From NCBI GenBank assembly GCA_019247715.1, contig JAFBAO010000024.1, forward strand, positions 1 to 42,100: a DNA stretch of 42,100 nt, written 5' to 3'. A program made the position numbers and the translations under genes. Below are positions 16,916 through 25,221 of this stretch, piece after piece. Numbering within the stretch: the first letter of the stretch is position 1; every line of letters starts with the position of its first letter. Source of the stretch: Caulobacteraceae bacterium. Its GTDB lineage: Bacteria > Pseudomonadota > Alphaproteobacteria > Caulobacterales > Caulobacteraceae. Below the pieces are notes generated by a model. It saw nothing but the letters and a program-made list of their open reading frames with translations, was not told the DNA's origin and ran no database searches.

Positions 16916-17875
16916 ATGGGTGAGCTGCGGTTCGAAGGGCGCGTCGCGCTCGTCACCGGCGCTGGTGGCGGCATCGGCCGCGGCTATGCCCAGGCGCTCG
17001 CGGCGCGCGGGGCCAAGGTGGTCGTTAACGACATCGGGATCCGTCCTGAATACACCGCCGAGAGCACGGTCGCTCTCATCCGCCAGGCCGGCGGCGAGGC
17101 GGTCGCCGACACCCACAGCATCGCGAAACCGGACAGCGCCGCCGAGGCGGTTCGCACGGCGCTCGAGACCTACGGGCGCCTGGACATCTTGATCAACAAC
17201 GCCGGCGTCGCCGCGCAGGGCGCGTTCGGCGAGATCAAGCCCGAAGACTACGCAAGAACCCTCGACACCCACCTGATGGGCCAGATCTGGACGAGCGAGG
17301 CGGCCTGGCCGCACATGGTCGCGGCCAGCTACGGACGAATTGTCCAGATCAGCTCCACGGCCTTGTTCGGTATGCCGGGGCTGTGGCCTTACGCGGTCGC
17401 CAAGGCGGGCACGCTGGGGCTGACCAAGACACTGGCCCTGGAGGGCGCCAGACATGGGATCAGGTGCAACGCGGTGACTCCCTACGGGACCTCGCCCGGC
17501 AGCGACGCCGGTTTCAGCGGCGAAGGCTCGGACATCGCCCGCATCTGGCAGGCGAACTATCCAACCCATCTGACCGCCGCAGGGGTGGTCTACCTAGCGC
17601 ATGAGAGCTGCACGCTCAGCGGGGAGTGCCTGGTGAGCGGGGGCGGCCGGGTCGCGCGGGTGTTCATCGCAGAGACCCCGGGCATAGTGGACAAGGCCAT
17701 GACCCCGGAGATGGTTCGCGACAATCTCGAGGCGGCGATGGACGAGACCGGGTATCAGGTGATCGGCAGCGGCCTGGAGGGCGGCGCCTACCAGGCGTTC
17801 CGGATCGGCGTGACCGACCGCTTCGAGCCGGGACAAGAGCTGAAGTGGACGGCGGACGCGGACGTCGTCGCCTGA
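16916..17875 (+). CDS. SDR family dehydrogenase, MFE-2/HSD17B4-like
   Basis: A 319-residue short-chain dehydrogenase. The cofactor motif is TGAGGGIGRGYA (14-25), followed by INNAG, Ser146 in QISS, Tyr159 and Lys163 (YAVAKAG). The long N-terminal NDIG and the C-terminal extension of ~70 residues after the core (TPEMVRDNLEAAMDE...) resemble the hydroxyacyl-CoA dehydrogenase unit of multifunctional enzyme type 2, which oxidises 3-hydroxyacyl-CoAs or steroid hydroxyls. The ATG at 16916 is preceded by a GGGAGGA ribosome site. It converges with the crotonase-fold hydrolase at 17900, leaving 24 bases between stops. Confidence 0.85.
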   Translation: MGELRFEGRVALVTGAGGGIGRGYAQALAARGAKVVVNDIGIRPEYTAESTVALIRQAGGEAVADTHSIAKPDSAAEAVRTALETYGRLDILINNAGVAAQGAFGEIKPEDYARTLDTHLMGQIWTSEAAWPHMVAASYGRIVQISSTALFGMPGLWPYAVAKAGTLGLTKTLALEGARHGIRCNAVTPYGTSPGSDAGFSGEGSDIARIWQANYPTHLTAAGVVYLAHESCTLSGECLVSGGGRVARVFIAETPGIVDKAMTPEMVRDNLEAAMDETGYQVIGSGLEGGAYQAFRIGVTDRFEPGQELKWTADADVVA

Positions 17876-17899
17876 AGCCGCTGCGTCCGCCGCCGAGGT

Positions 17900-18688
17900 T
17901 CACTCGCGCTGGGCGGCCAGGATCTGTTGCATGTGGCTCATGTAGCCTTTGATCGCCAGGCCTTCGTAGGCGAGGGTCGCGCCCAGCCGCTGCAGATACT
18001 TCTCCCGGAGCTCCTGAACGAGGATGGTCCGGGTGTATTTCAGCGTGGGGTGGTGGATCTGCGCCAGGTCCCTGGCGATCTCGCGCGCCCGGGGGAGCAC
18101 CTGGCTCTTCGGCAGCACCTCGCCCACCACGCCCAGCCGAAGCGCTTCGGCCGCGTCCAGCTCCGTCGACATGTAGAGGAAATGCCGGCCCCGGTTCGGT
18201 CCGAGCAGCGCCATCCAGATCAGCTGGATCCCGTCGCCGGGGACCGCCGAGATGCCTCTGAGGTGCCCGTCCTGGAAGGCCGTGTCCTCCGAGGCGATGA
18301 TGATATCGCAAAGGACCGCCAGTTCGGAATGGCCGATGAAACGCCCGTTCACGGCGCAGATCACCGGCACTTCGATGGCCAGGTGGTCGAATAGCATCCG
18401 GCTGCCCTCGGTCCAGGTCGGCTCCCAGCGGTCTCCGGCCTGGTCGTCGCCGAAACTGGCCAGATCGGCGCTGTTCATGAAGTGCTCGCCGGTGCCGGTC
18501 AGGACGACGACCCGGTTGTCGGGATCGCGGCCGATGTCGTGGAACAGGCGGCTGAGCTCTTCGTGGGCGGTCCGCGACCACACGAACTCCCCGCCATCCG
18601 TATGAAAGCGGACCTCGAGCACGCCCAGCTCGTCCCGGCTGAAAGCGGCATGGATGTACTTGTCCTGGTACTCGGCCAACCTGGTCAT
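17900..18688 (-). CDS. Crotonase-superfamily hydrolase, 6-oxocamphor hydrolase-like
   Basis: A 262-residue crotonase-fold protein. The general fold is clear (VVVLTGTGEHFMNSADL; EVPVICAVNG; CDIIIASEDTAFQDGHL; VPGDGIQLIWMALLGPNRGRHFL). It resembles 6-oxocamphor hydrolase, which cleaves the C-C bond of cyclic beta-diketones, more than enoyl-CoA hydratases. His42, His120, His142, Asp152 and Glu242 sit almost exactly where that enzyme has His45, His122, His145, Asp154 and Glu244. The two glutamates of enoyl-CoA hydratase are not evident. The ATG at 18688 has GTGAGGA just upstream. Likely role: ring opening of a cyclic diketone in catabolism; substrate not known. Confidence 0.8.
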   Translation of the reverse strand: MTRLAEYQDKYIHAAFSRDELGVLEVRFHTDGGEFVWSRTAHEELSRLFHDIGRDPDNRVVVLTGTGEHFMNSADLASFGDDQAGDRWEPTWTEGSRMLFDHLAIEVPVICAVNGRFIGHSELAVLCDIIIASEDTAFQDGHLRGISAVPGDGIQLIWMALLGPNRGRHFLYMSTELDAAEALRLGVVGEVLPKSQVLPRAREIARDLAQIHHPTLKYTRTILVQELREKYLQRLGATLAYEGLAIKGYMSHMQQILAAQRE

Positions 18689-18980
18689 ATCCTCACCTGC
18701 TCGAATGATTGATTGTCAGGGAGCACAGGACGCCACCGTCGGGTCGGCGCACCGCAAGCCGCGACGATCACCGAAGGGATGTCACGCCCCCGAGGGCCGA
18801 GCGCAGGCCCATCGCCACTCTACTGAAGCCCGTATGGCGTTTCCAGGCCCGCCGGCGCGCGGCTTCGGCGGCGTGGTCAGGTCTTCGGCGCCGCCCGGCC
18901 AGGACTGCCCACGAAGCGGGCGGCGGGTCCGGAAAGGCGGCGTTCCAGTCGGCCCCGCATGCGTTTCTGGGCGTGGATGC
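18689..18980. other. Non-coding stretch between divergent genes
   Basis: No credible gene is seen between the hydrolase start (18688) and the nirB leader hairpins. The sequence must hold promoters for both directions, but no convincing sigma-70 or sigma-54 element could be identified by eye. Confidence 0.5.
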
Positions 18981-19057
18981 GGTAAGCGAGTCGTGACGCT
19001 CACCGGCGCAACGGCGCGCCGGCGAGGGCCCCCCGGGGGTTCGCTTCTGGGGGGGCC
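18981..19057 (+). promoter_or_regulatory. ANTAR (NasT) target hairpin and GC-rich hairpin, leader 3 (nirB)
   Basis: A perfect 7-bp stem, 19003-19009 with 19016-19022, closes the loop AACGGC (19010-19015) with A1 and G4. Just upstream, 18981-18988 pairs with 18997-19004 with one mismatch around an 8-base loop; it overlaps the main stem by two bases and does not fit the six-base-loop rule well, but could be the partner hairpin. Downstream, 19027-19034 pairs with 19050-19057 in a very GC-rich stem that may act as the attenuator; no T tract follows. nirB starts at 19130. Confidence 0.55.
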
Positions 19058-19129
19058 GGTCAGACTGACGGACAAGGGCGTCCATCCCCGGACAAAGCCG
19101 CCTAGCGCGGAAAGAGTTGGAGACTTGGG

Positions 19130-21586
19130 ATGCCCAAGGAGCGTCTCGTCGTGGTCGGCAACGGCATGGCCGGTTGCCGGGCGGTGGAAGAGATCATCAA
19201 GCGCGACCCGGACCGGTACGCCGTCACCATCTTCGGCGCCGAGCCCAGGGTGAACTACGACCGGATCATGCTCTCGCCGGTGCTGGCCGGGGAGAAGACC
19301 TTCGAGCAGATCGTCATCAACGACGCGGCCTGGTACGACCGGAACGTCGCGGCCCTGCACACCGGGCGCAAGGTGGCCCGGATCGATCTCGCCGCCAAGC
19401 GGGTGGAGGCCGAAGGGGGGCTGAAGGTCCCCTACGACAAGCTGATCCTGGCCACTGGCTCGGACCCGATCCGGCTGCCGCTGCCGGGCGCCGACCTCGA
19501 AGGCGTCGTCACCTTCCGCGACCTGGACGACGTGGGCGCCATGGTGGCCGCCGCCGAGAAGGGCGGGCGGGCGGTGGTGATCGGCGGCGGCCTGCTGGGC
19601 CTCGAGGCCGCTTACGGGCTGGTGCGCCGGGGGATGGACGCCACCGTCGTCCACCTCATGGACATCCTCATGGAGCGCCAGCTCGACGAGAGCGCCAGCT
19701 ACCTACTGCGCGGGGCGCTCGCCGAGCGGGGCGTCGAGACGGTCATGGGGGCGCAGTCCGAGGCGATCCTCGGCGAAGACGGCAGCGTCGCGGGGCTGAA
19801 GCTCAAGGACGGCCGGGTGCTGCCCTGCGCCATTCTGGTGATGGCGGTAGGGATCAAGCCGGCGGTGGAGGTCGCCAAGGCCTCGGGCCTCGCCTGCCAG
19901 CGCGGAGTCGTGGTGGACGACCAGATGCGCACCTCCGACCCCTCGGTGTTCGCGATCGGCGAGTGCGCCGAGCACCGGGGGATCGCCTACGGCCTGGTGG
20001 CCCCGATCTGGGAGATGTGCCGGACGCTGGCCGAGGTGCTCACCGGCGATCCGGAGGCGGCCTACGAGGGCTCGACGCTGCAGACGCGGCTCAAGGTCTC
20101 CGGTGTCGACGTATTCTCGGCCGGCAAGTTCGCCGGCGGTCCCGGCTGCGAGGACCTGGTGTTCCGCGACGCCGGACGGGGCGTCTACAAGCGGGTGGTG
20201 ATCGAGGCCGGCAAGGTGGCCGGCGCGGTGCTGTTCGGCGACATCGTCGACGGCGGCTGGTACTACGACCTCATGCGCCGGGGCGAGGACATCGCCGAGC
20301 TGCGCGACACCCTCGTCTTCGGCCAGCAGATCACGGAGGCCCTTCGGGGGGCGGACCCTAGGTCGGCCGTTGCGGCCATGCCGGACCAGCAGGAGGTCTG
20401 CGGCTGCAACGGCGTCTGCAAGGGCGAGATCACCGCCGCCATCGCGGGCCAGGGCCTCGCCACCCTGGAGGCCGTGCGGGCGGTGACCAAGGCCTCGGCC
20501 TCCTGCGGATCGTGCACCCCGCTGGTGGAGCAGCTGCTGCAGCTCACGCTGGGCGACGGCTTCCAGGTCCAGACCGGGCCGAAGCCGGTCTGCGCCTGCA
20601 CGGGCAAGGGCCACGACGAGGTGCGCCGGCGCATCCTCGCCGAGGGGCTGAAGTCGATCCCGGCGGTGATGCAGGCGCTGGAGTGGGCGACGCCGGACGG
20701 CTGTTCGGCCTGCCGGCCGGCGCTCAACTACTACCTGCTCTGCGCCTGGCCAGGCGACTACCGCGACGACAAGCAGTCCAGGTTCATCAACGAGCGCGCC
20801 CACGCCAACATCCAGAAGGACGGCACCTTCTCGGTGGTGCCGCGCATGTGGGGCGGGGTGACTTCGGCGGCCGAGCTTCGCGCCATCGCCGACATCGTCG
20901 ACAAGTTCGCCGTCCCCACGGTGAAGGTCACCGGCGGGCAGCGCATCGACCTCCTGGGGGTGAGGAAGGAGGATCTGCCAGCGGTGTGGTCCGATCTCAA
21001 CGCGGCCGGCATGGTCAGCGGCCACGCCTACGCCAAGGGGCTTCGCACCGTGAAGACCTGTGTCGGCTCCGACTGGTGCCGGTTCGGCACCCAGGACTCC
21101 ACCGGCCTCGGCGTGCGGCTGGAGAAGTTCATGTGGGGCTCGTGGACGCCCGCCAAGGTGAAGCTCGGCGTCTCCGGCTGCCCCCGCAACTGCGCCGAGG
21201 CGACCTGCAAGGACATCGGGGTGGTCTGCGTGGAGAGCGGCTACGAGATCGGCATCGGCGGGGCCGCCGGCCTCAACGTGCGGGCCACCGAGCTCCTCAC
21301 CAAGGTCGCCACCGAGCAGGAGGCCATCTGGACCATCTGCGCGGTCACCCAGCTCTACCGGGAGACCGGCTGGTACCTGGAGCGGATCCACAAGTGGCTG
21401 GGGCGGGTGGGGATCGAGACGGTGCGGGCCAGGGTGGAGGATCCGGAGGACCGAAGGGCGCTCTACGACCGCTTCGCCTATTCCCAGCGCTTCGCCCAGA
21501 TCGATCCCTGGGCCGAGCGGGTGGCGGGCCGACACGCCGAAGAGTTCACGCCGCTCACCCGACGCCTGGAAAAGGCGCCGGCATGA
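19130..21586 (+). CDS. nirB: Assimilatory NAD(P)H nitrite reductase, large subunit (NirB/NasB)
   Basis: An 818-residue cytoplasmic enzyme that reduces nitrite to ammonium with six electrons. Order of domains: an FAD/NAD(P)H oxidoreductase (VVVGNGMAGCRAVEE at 7-21, VVIGGGLLGLEAAYGL at 149-164), a BFD-like [2Fe-2S] domain (Cys424, Cys426, Cys459, Cys462), a second Cys-rich region (CAC at 488-490; CSAC at 525-528) and the sulfite/nitrite reductase repeat. Siroheme/[4Fe-4S] ligands are Cys644, Cys650, Cys684 and Cys688 in TCVGSDWC and SGCPRNC. The ATG at 19130 follows AAAGAGTTGGAGA. The stop overlaps the next ATG (ATGA), so it is coupled to the Rieske subunit. The leader holds a NasT-type hairpin. 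Confidence 0.95.
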   Translation: MPKERLVVVGNGMAGCRAVEEIIKRDPDRYAVTIFGAEPRVNYDRIMLSPVLAGEKTFEQIVINDAAWYDRNVAALHTGRKVARIDLAAKRVEAEGGLKVPYDKLILATGSDPIRLPLPGADLEGVVTFRDLDDVGAMVAAAEKGGRAVVIGGGLLGLEAAYGLVRRGMDATVVHLMDILMERQLDESASYLLRGALAERGVETVMGAQSEAILGEDGSVAGLKLKDGRVLPCAILVMAVGIKPAVEVAKASGLACQRGVVVDDQMRTSDPSVFAIGECAEHRGIAYGLVAPIWEMCRTLAEVLTGDPEAAYEGSTLQTRLKVSGVDVFSAGKFAGGPGCEDLVFRDAGRGVYKRVVIEAGKVAGAVLFGDIVDGGWYYDLMRRGEDIAELRDTLVFGQQITEALRGADPRSAVAAMPDQQEVCGCNGVCKGEITAAIAGQGLATLEAVRAVTKASASCGSCTPLVEQLLQLTLGDGFQVQTGPKPVCACTGKGHDEVRRRILAEGLKSIPAVMQALEWATPDGCSACRPALNYYLLCAWPGDYRDDKQSRFINERAHANIQKDGTFSVVPRMWGGVTSAAELRAIADIVDKFAVPTVKVTGGQRIDLLGVRKEDLPAVWSDLNAAGMVSGHAYAKGLRTVKTCVGSDWCRFGTQDSTGLGVRLEKFMWGSWTPAKVKLGVSGCPRNCAEATCKDIGVVCVESGYEIGIGGAAGLNVRATELLTKVATEQEAIWTICAVTQLYRETGWYLERIHKWLGRVGIETVRARVEDPEDRRALYDRFAYSQRFAQIDPWAERVAGRHAEEFTPLTRRLEKAPA

Positions 21587-21927
21587 ACGCGCCGGTGAAG
21601 GATCTGGTCTCGCCGACCTGGACCGACGTCGGGGCGGTCAGCGACATCCCCGTACGCGGCGCACGCCGGGCGCCGACGGCCCGGGGCGCCATCGCCATCT
21701 TCCGCACTGGCGACGGGCGGCTGTTCGCGCTCAAGGACGCCTGTCCGCACAAAGGCGGTCCCCTCAGCCAGGGGATCGTGCACGGCCATGCGGTGGCCTG
21801 CCCGCTGCACAACTGGTCCATCGACCTCGCCACCGGCGAGCCCCTGGGCGCCGACCGCGGCAAGGGATGCGCGGCGGTCGTGCCGCTCCAGGTGCGCGAG
21901 GGGCGGATCCTCGTCGGGATCGGCTGA
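21583..21927 (+). CDS. nirD: Nitrite reductase small subunit, Rieske-type (NirD/NasG)
   Basis: A 114-residue Rieske-fold protein. CPHKGGPL and CPLHNWSID give the CxH and CxxH pairs that bind a [2Fe-2S] cluster. This is the NirD/NasG type, which partners the siroheme reductase and, in Paracoccus-like systems, passes electrons to both nitrite and nitrate reductase. It overlaps nirB by 4 bases upstream, and its TGA shares a base with the nasC ATG (TGATG) downstream, so all three are translated as a coupled unit. ATG at 21583 is the only start consistent with the family N-terminus. Confidence 0.93.
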   Translation: MNAPVKDLVSPTWTDVGAVSDIPVRGARRAPTARGAIAIFRTGDGRLFALKDACPHKGGPLSQGIVHGHAVACPLHNWSIDLATGEPLGADRGKGCAAVVPLQVREGRILVGIG

Positions 21928-24620
21928 TGGACGGCGGCGGGGCAGGGGGCGCGCCCGCCCCTCCCGGTCTGGCCGGCGCCACGCGCACCACCTGTCCCTA
22001 TTGCGGCGTGGGCTGCGGGATCGCGGCGCGCTCCGACGGCCGATCCCTGCAGGTGGAGGGCGATCCGGACCACCCGGCCAACTTCGGCCGGCTCTGCGCC
22101 AAGGGGACGATGCTGGGCGCCACGGTGGCGCTGGAGGGCCGGCTGCTGCATCCGGCGGTGGGCGGCAAGCGGGCGAGCTGGGCAGAGGCGACCGCCGCGG
22201 TCGCCCATGGGTTCAGCGCCGCGATCCGCCGGCACGGCCCTGACAGCGTCGGCTTTTACGTCTCCGGCCAGCTGCTCACCGAGGACTACTACGCCGCCAA
22301 CAAGCTGATGAAGGGCTTCATCGGCTCGGCCAACATCGACACCAACTCCAGGCTCTGTATGGCCTCGGCGGTGGCGGCCCACACCGCCGCCTTCGGCGCC
22401 GATCTGGTCCCCGGCTGCTACGAGGATCTGGAGCTGGCGAACCTGGTGGTGTTCTCAGGCCACAACGCGGCCTGGACCCATCCGGTGCTCTTCCGGCGGA
22501 TGGAGGGCGCCAAGGCGCGCGGCCAGCGGCAGGTGGCCATAGACCCGCGCCGCACCGACACGGCCGAGGTCGCCGACCTCCACCTGCCGCTGGCGCCGCA
22601 GACGGACGTCAGACTCTGGAACGGCCTGCTGGCCGACCTTGTCGGCCGCCGCGCCGTCGACCGCGACTTCATTCGCGACCACGTCTCGGGCTTCCCCGAC
22701 GTCGAGGCGGCGCTGGCGGCGGACGACCAGTCGCCCGCTGCGGTGGCGGCCGACTGCGGGGTCCCGCTGGAGCGCCTCGAAACCTTCTACCGGTGGTTCG
22801 CCGAGACGCCGCGCACCGTCAGTCTCTTCTCCATGGGCGCCAACCAGTCCGCGCAAGGGGTGGCCAAGGGGCTCGCCATCCTCAATGTCCACCTGGCCAC
22901 GGGCCGGATCGGCAAGCCGGGCGCCTGCCCCTTCTCGATCACCGGCCAGCCCAACGCCATGGGCGGACGCGAGGTGGGCGGGATGGCCACCACGCTCGCC
23001 GCCCACATGGGCTTCGATCCGGAGTCCCGGGCGCGCCTCGCCCGGTTCTGGGGCGCAGAGCAGGTGGCCGAGTGGCCCGGCCTGAAGGCGGTGGACATGT
23101 TCGAGGCCGCCGCCGACGGACGGATCAAGGCGCTCTGGATCATGGCCACCAATCCGGCCGTGAGCCTGCCGAACTCGTCCCGCGTGCGCCAGGCGCTGGC
23201 CGCCTGCCCGCTGGTGGTGGTGTCCGACTGCATGGCCGAGACCGACACCCTGGCCTTCGCCGACATCGCCTTGCCGGCGCTCGCCTGGGGTGAGAAGGAC
23301 GGGACGGTCACCAATTCGGAGCGGCGCATCTCGCGCCAGCGGGCGCTTTTCGACGCGCCCGGCGAGGCGCGGGCGGACTGGCGGATCATCGCCGACGTGG
23401 CCGCCGCCATGGGCTTTTCCGAGGGCTTCGCCTGGCGCTCGCCGGCCCAGGTGTTCCGCGAGTGGGCAAGGCTGACGGCCTATGAGAACCAGGGCCGGGC
23501 CCTGAACCTCGGCGCGCTGACCGGCCTGACGCCTGAAGCCTACGAGAAGCTGGCGCCGGTCCAGTGGCCGCTGGCGGCGGACGGCCAGGGAACGGCGCGC
23601 CTGTTCGAGGACGGCCGCTTCCAGACGCAGGACGGCCGCGCGCGGATGGTCGCGGTGCGCCCGCAGGGGCCCGCCCGGCCGGCGGACGGCGTCTATCCCC
23701 TGGCGCTCAACACCGGGCGGGTGCGTGATCATTGGCACACCATGACCCGCACCGGCCTCGCCCCCGAGCTTTGCCGCCACACTCCCGAGCCCTTCGTGGA
23801 GATCCATCCGGACGACGCGGCGGCGGCCGGCGTCGCGGAGGGAGCGCTGACGCGGGTGCAGACCGGGCAGGGCGAGGCGGTGGCGGCGGCGCGGCTCACC
23901 GTCCGCCAGCGGCCGGGAAGTCTCTTCATGCCCATGCACTGGACCGGCGTCTTCGCCCCCTCCGGCCGCGCCAATCCCCTGGTGGCGGCCGAGGTGGACC
24001 CCACGTCGGGCCAGCCGGAGTTCAAGCACACCCCGGCCAGGGTGCGCCCCTACCGGGAGACCTGGCGGGGCTTCTTCCTGGCGCGCCGGGCCTGGAGCGC
24101 GCCCGCCGGGCTCGATCTCGTCTGGCGGCGCATCCCGCAGGGGTCCTGCCAGCTCCATGAGTTCGCCGGCCGCGGCGACGGGGCTGAGCGCGAAGCGGTG
24201 CGCGCGGCCCTCGGTCGGAGCGCGGGGGACGAGGTGCTGAGATATGAGGACCCGGCCAGCGGCGGCCTCAGGGAGGCCTTCCTCGACAACGGGCGGCTCG
24301 AGCGGGCGCTGTTCGTGGCGGTGGGCGCGCGGCCCCTGCCGCCCCGCGATTGGCTGGCGGAACTCTTCGCCGCCGAGCGCCTGACCCCGCTCGACCGGAG
24401 CGCGCTGCTGGTGGGCCGCACGCCGGGCCGCGCGCTCGACGCATCGCCGCTGATCTGCGCCTGCCGGGGCGTGCGCGAGGCCAAGATCCGGGAGGCGTTG
24501 GCCAAGGGCGCCCCAAGTGTCGAGGCGGTGGGCGAGACCACCGGCGCCGGCGGCGGCTGCGGCGCCTGCCGCCCGGAGATCGCCCGGATGGTCCGCGAGC
24601 TGAGCCCGGTGGAGGCCTGA
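21927..24620 (+). CDS. nasC: Assimilatory nitrate reductase catalytic subunit (NasC-type)
   Basis: An 897-residue cytoplasmic molybdoenzyme reducing nitrate to nitrite. Cys23, Cys26, Cys30 and Cys57 bind the N-terminal [4Fe-4S] cluster. Cys144 in SRLCMASA is the likely Mo ligand. MGD-binding regions follow (FSMGANQSAQG; GQPNAMGGREVGG; MATNPAVSLPN; SDCMAETDTLAFADIALPA), with a C-terminal molydopterin dinucleotide-binding domain (LNTGRVRDHWHTMTRTG). The last ~55 residues form a BFD-like [2Fe-2S] domain (Cys844, Cys846, Cys878, Cys881), as in Klebsiella NasA-type enzymes. No signal peptide is present. It is the last gene of the nirB-nirD-nasC unit. No siroheme synthase (cysG) follows, so that cofactor must be made elsewhere. 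Confidence 0.95.
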   Translation: MDGGGAGGAPAPPGLAGATRTTCPYCGVGCGIAARSDGRSLQVEGDPDHPANFGRLCAKGTMLGATVALEGRLLHPAVGGKRASWAEATAAVAHGFSAAIRRHGPDSVGFYVSGQLLTEDYYAANKLMKGFIGSANIDTNSRLCMASAVAAHTAAFGADLVPGCYEDLELANLVVFSGHNAAWTHPVLFRRMEGAKARGQRQVAIDPRRTDTAEVADLHLPLAPQTDVRLWNGLLADLVGRRAVDRDFIRDHVSGFPDVEAALAADDQSPAAVAADCGVPLERLETFYRWFAETPRTVSLFSMGANQSAQGVAKGLAILNVHLATGRIGKPGACPFSITGQPNAMGGREVGGMATTLAAHMGFDPESRARLARFWGAEQVAEWPGLKAVDMFEAAADGRIKALWIMATNPAVSLPNSSRVRQALAACPLVVVSDCMAETDTLAFADIALPALAWGEKDGTVTNSERRISRQRALFDAPGEARADWRIIADVAAAMGFSEGFAWRSPAQVFREWARLTAYENQGRALNLGALTGLTPEAYEKLAPVQWPLAADGQGTARLFEDGRFQTQDGRARMVAVRPQGPARPADGVYPLALNTGRVRDHWHTMTRTGLAPELCRHTPEPFVEIHPDDAAAAGVAEGALTRVQTGQGEAVAAARLTVRQRPGSLFMPMHWTGVFAPSGRANPLVAAEVDPTSGQPEFKHTPARVRPYRETWRGFFLARRAWSAPAGLDLVWRRIPQGSCQLHEFAGRGDGAEREAVRAALGRSAGDEVLRYEDPASGGLREAFLDNGRLERALFVAVGARPLPPRDWLAELFAAERLTPLDRSALLVGRTPGRALDASPLICACRGVREAKIREALAKGAPSVEAVGETTGAGGGCGACRPEIARMVRELSPVEA

Positions 24621-24632
24621 CGGCCGCCGGGC

Positions 24633-25136
24633 TCAGGCGCCGTCGCGTTCCTTGCAGAGGTCGTGGCGGACCGCCCGGCCGAGCTTCGGCGACCATTCGA
24701 AGAGCGCCGGGCAGATCGGCTCGGCCGCGACGCGGGGCGTCGGCGCCTCGCTCGCCTCCTCCACCTGAGGCTCGGCCGCATCGTAGGCGCCGTCCCAACC
24801 CCAGCCGTAACCCCAGCCCGGAAAGCCCTGGTCGTGACCCTCGCGCCCATGGCCCCCCGGGCGCATGCCGTGCGGTCCATGACCGTCCGGGACGCCGCCG
24901 AAGCCCGGATTTGGCCCGGGGCTCGGCAGCCGCGGCGTGCGGAAGCCTCCGAAGATGAAGGGACGGGCGGTGATGCTGCCGGCGGCGAAGGTGGGGGCGC
25001 CGCCGTGATGGAAACCACCGCCGCCGTGGAAGGCGCCGCCGTGGAAACCCCCGCCCGTGGCGGAGAGGCCGGGGAAGGCGAGGGCGAACCCCGCCGCGAT
25101 CGCCGCCGTCGCCTTCAGGTTCCGCCGAGCTTGCAT
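24633..25136 (-). CDS. Gly/His-rich secreted protein of unknown function
   Basis: A 167-residue protein with a signal peptide (ATAAIAAGFALAFPGLSA). It is followed by a low-complexity stretch of GGFHGG-type repeats, then a Pro/Gly/His-rich middle (GPHGMRPGGHGREGHDQG) and an acidic patch. The C-terminal part holds two cysteines (CPALFEW and DLCKERDGA). The His-rich region could bind metal ions, an inference from composition only. ATG at 25136 has GGAGG upstream. It faces nasC with 12 bases between stops. Confidence 0.65.
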   Translation of the reverse strand: MQARRNLKATAAIAAGFALAFPGLSATGGGFHGGAFHGGGGFHHGGAPTFAAGSITARPFIFGGFRTPRLPSPGPNPGFGGVPDGHGPHGMRPGGHGREGHDQGFPGWGYGWGWDGAYDAAEPQVEEASEAPTPRVAAEPICPALFEWSPKLGRAVRHDLCKERDGA

Positions 25137-25221
25137 GGCGCCGCCTCCGGATGTCTGGCGTCAACCTTACCGCCGACCGGGCGCGGCGTAATCCCCCTCG
25201 CCCGTGAGGCGAACCCGGTCG

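Noticed and set aside
17900..18688. Plain enoyl-CoA hydratase assignment
   Set aside because: The two catalytic glutamates of that enzyme are not evident, while five 6-oxocamphor hydrolase residues line up.
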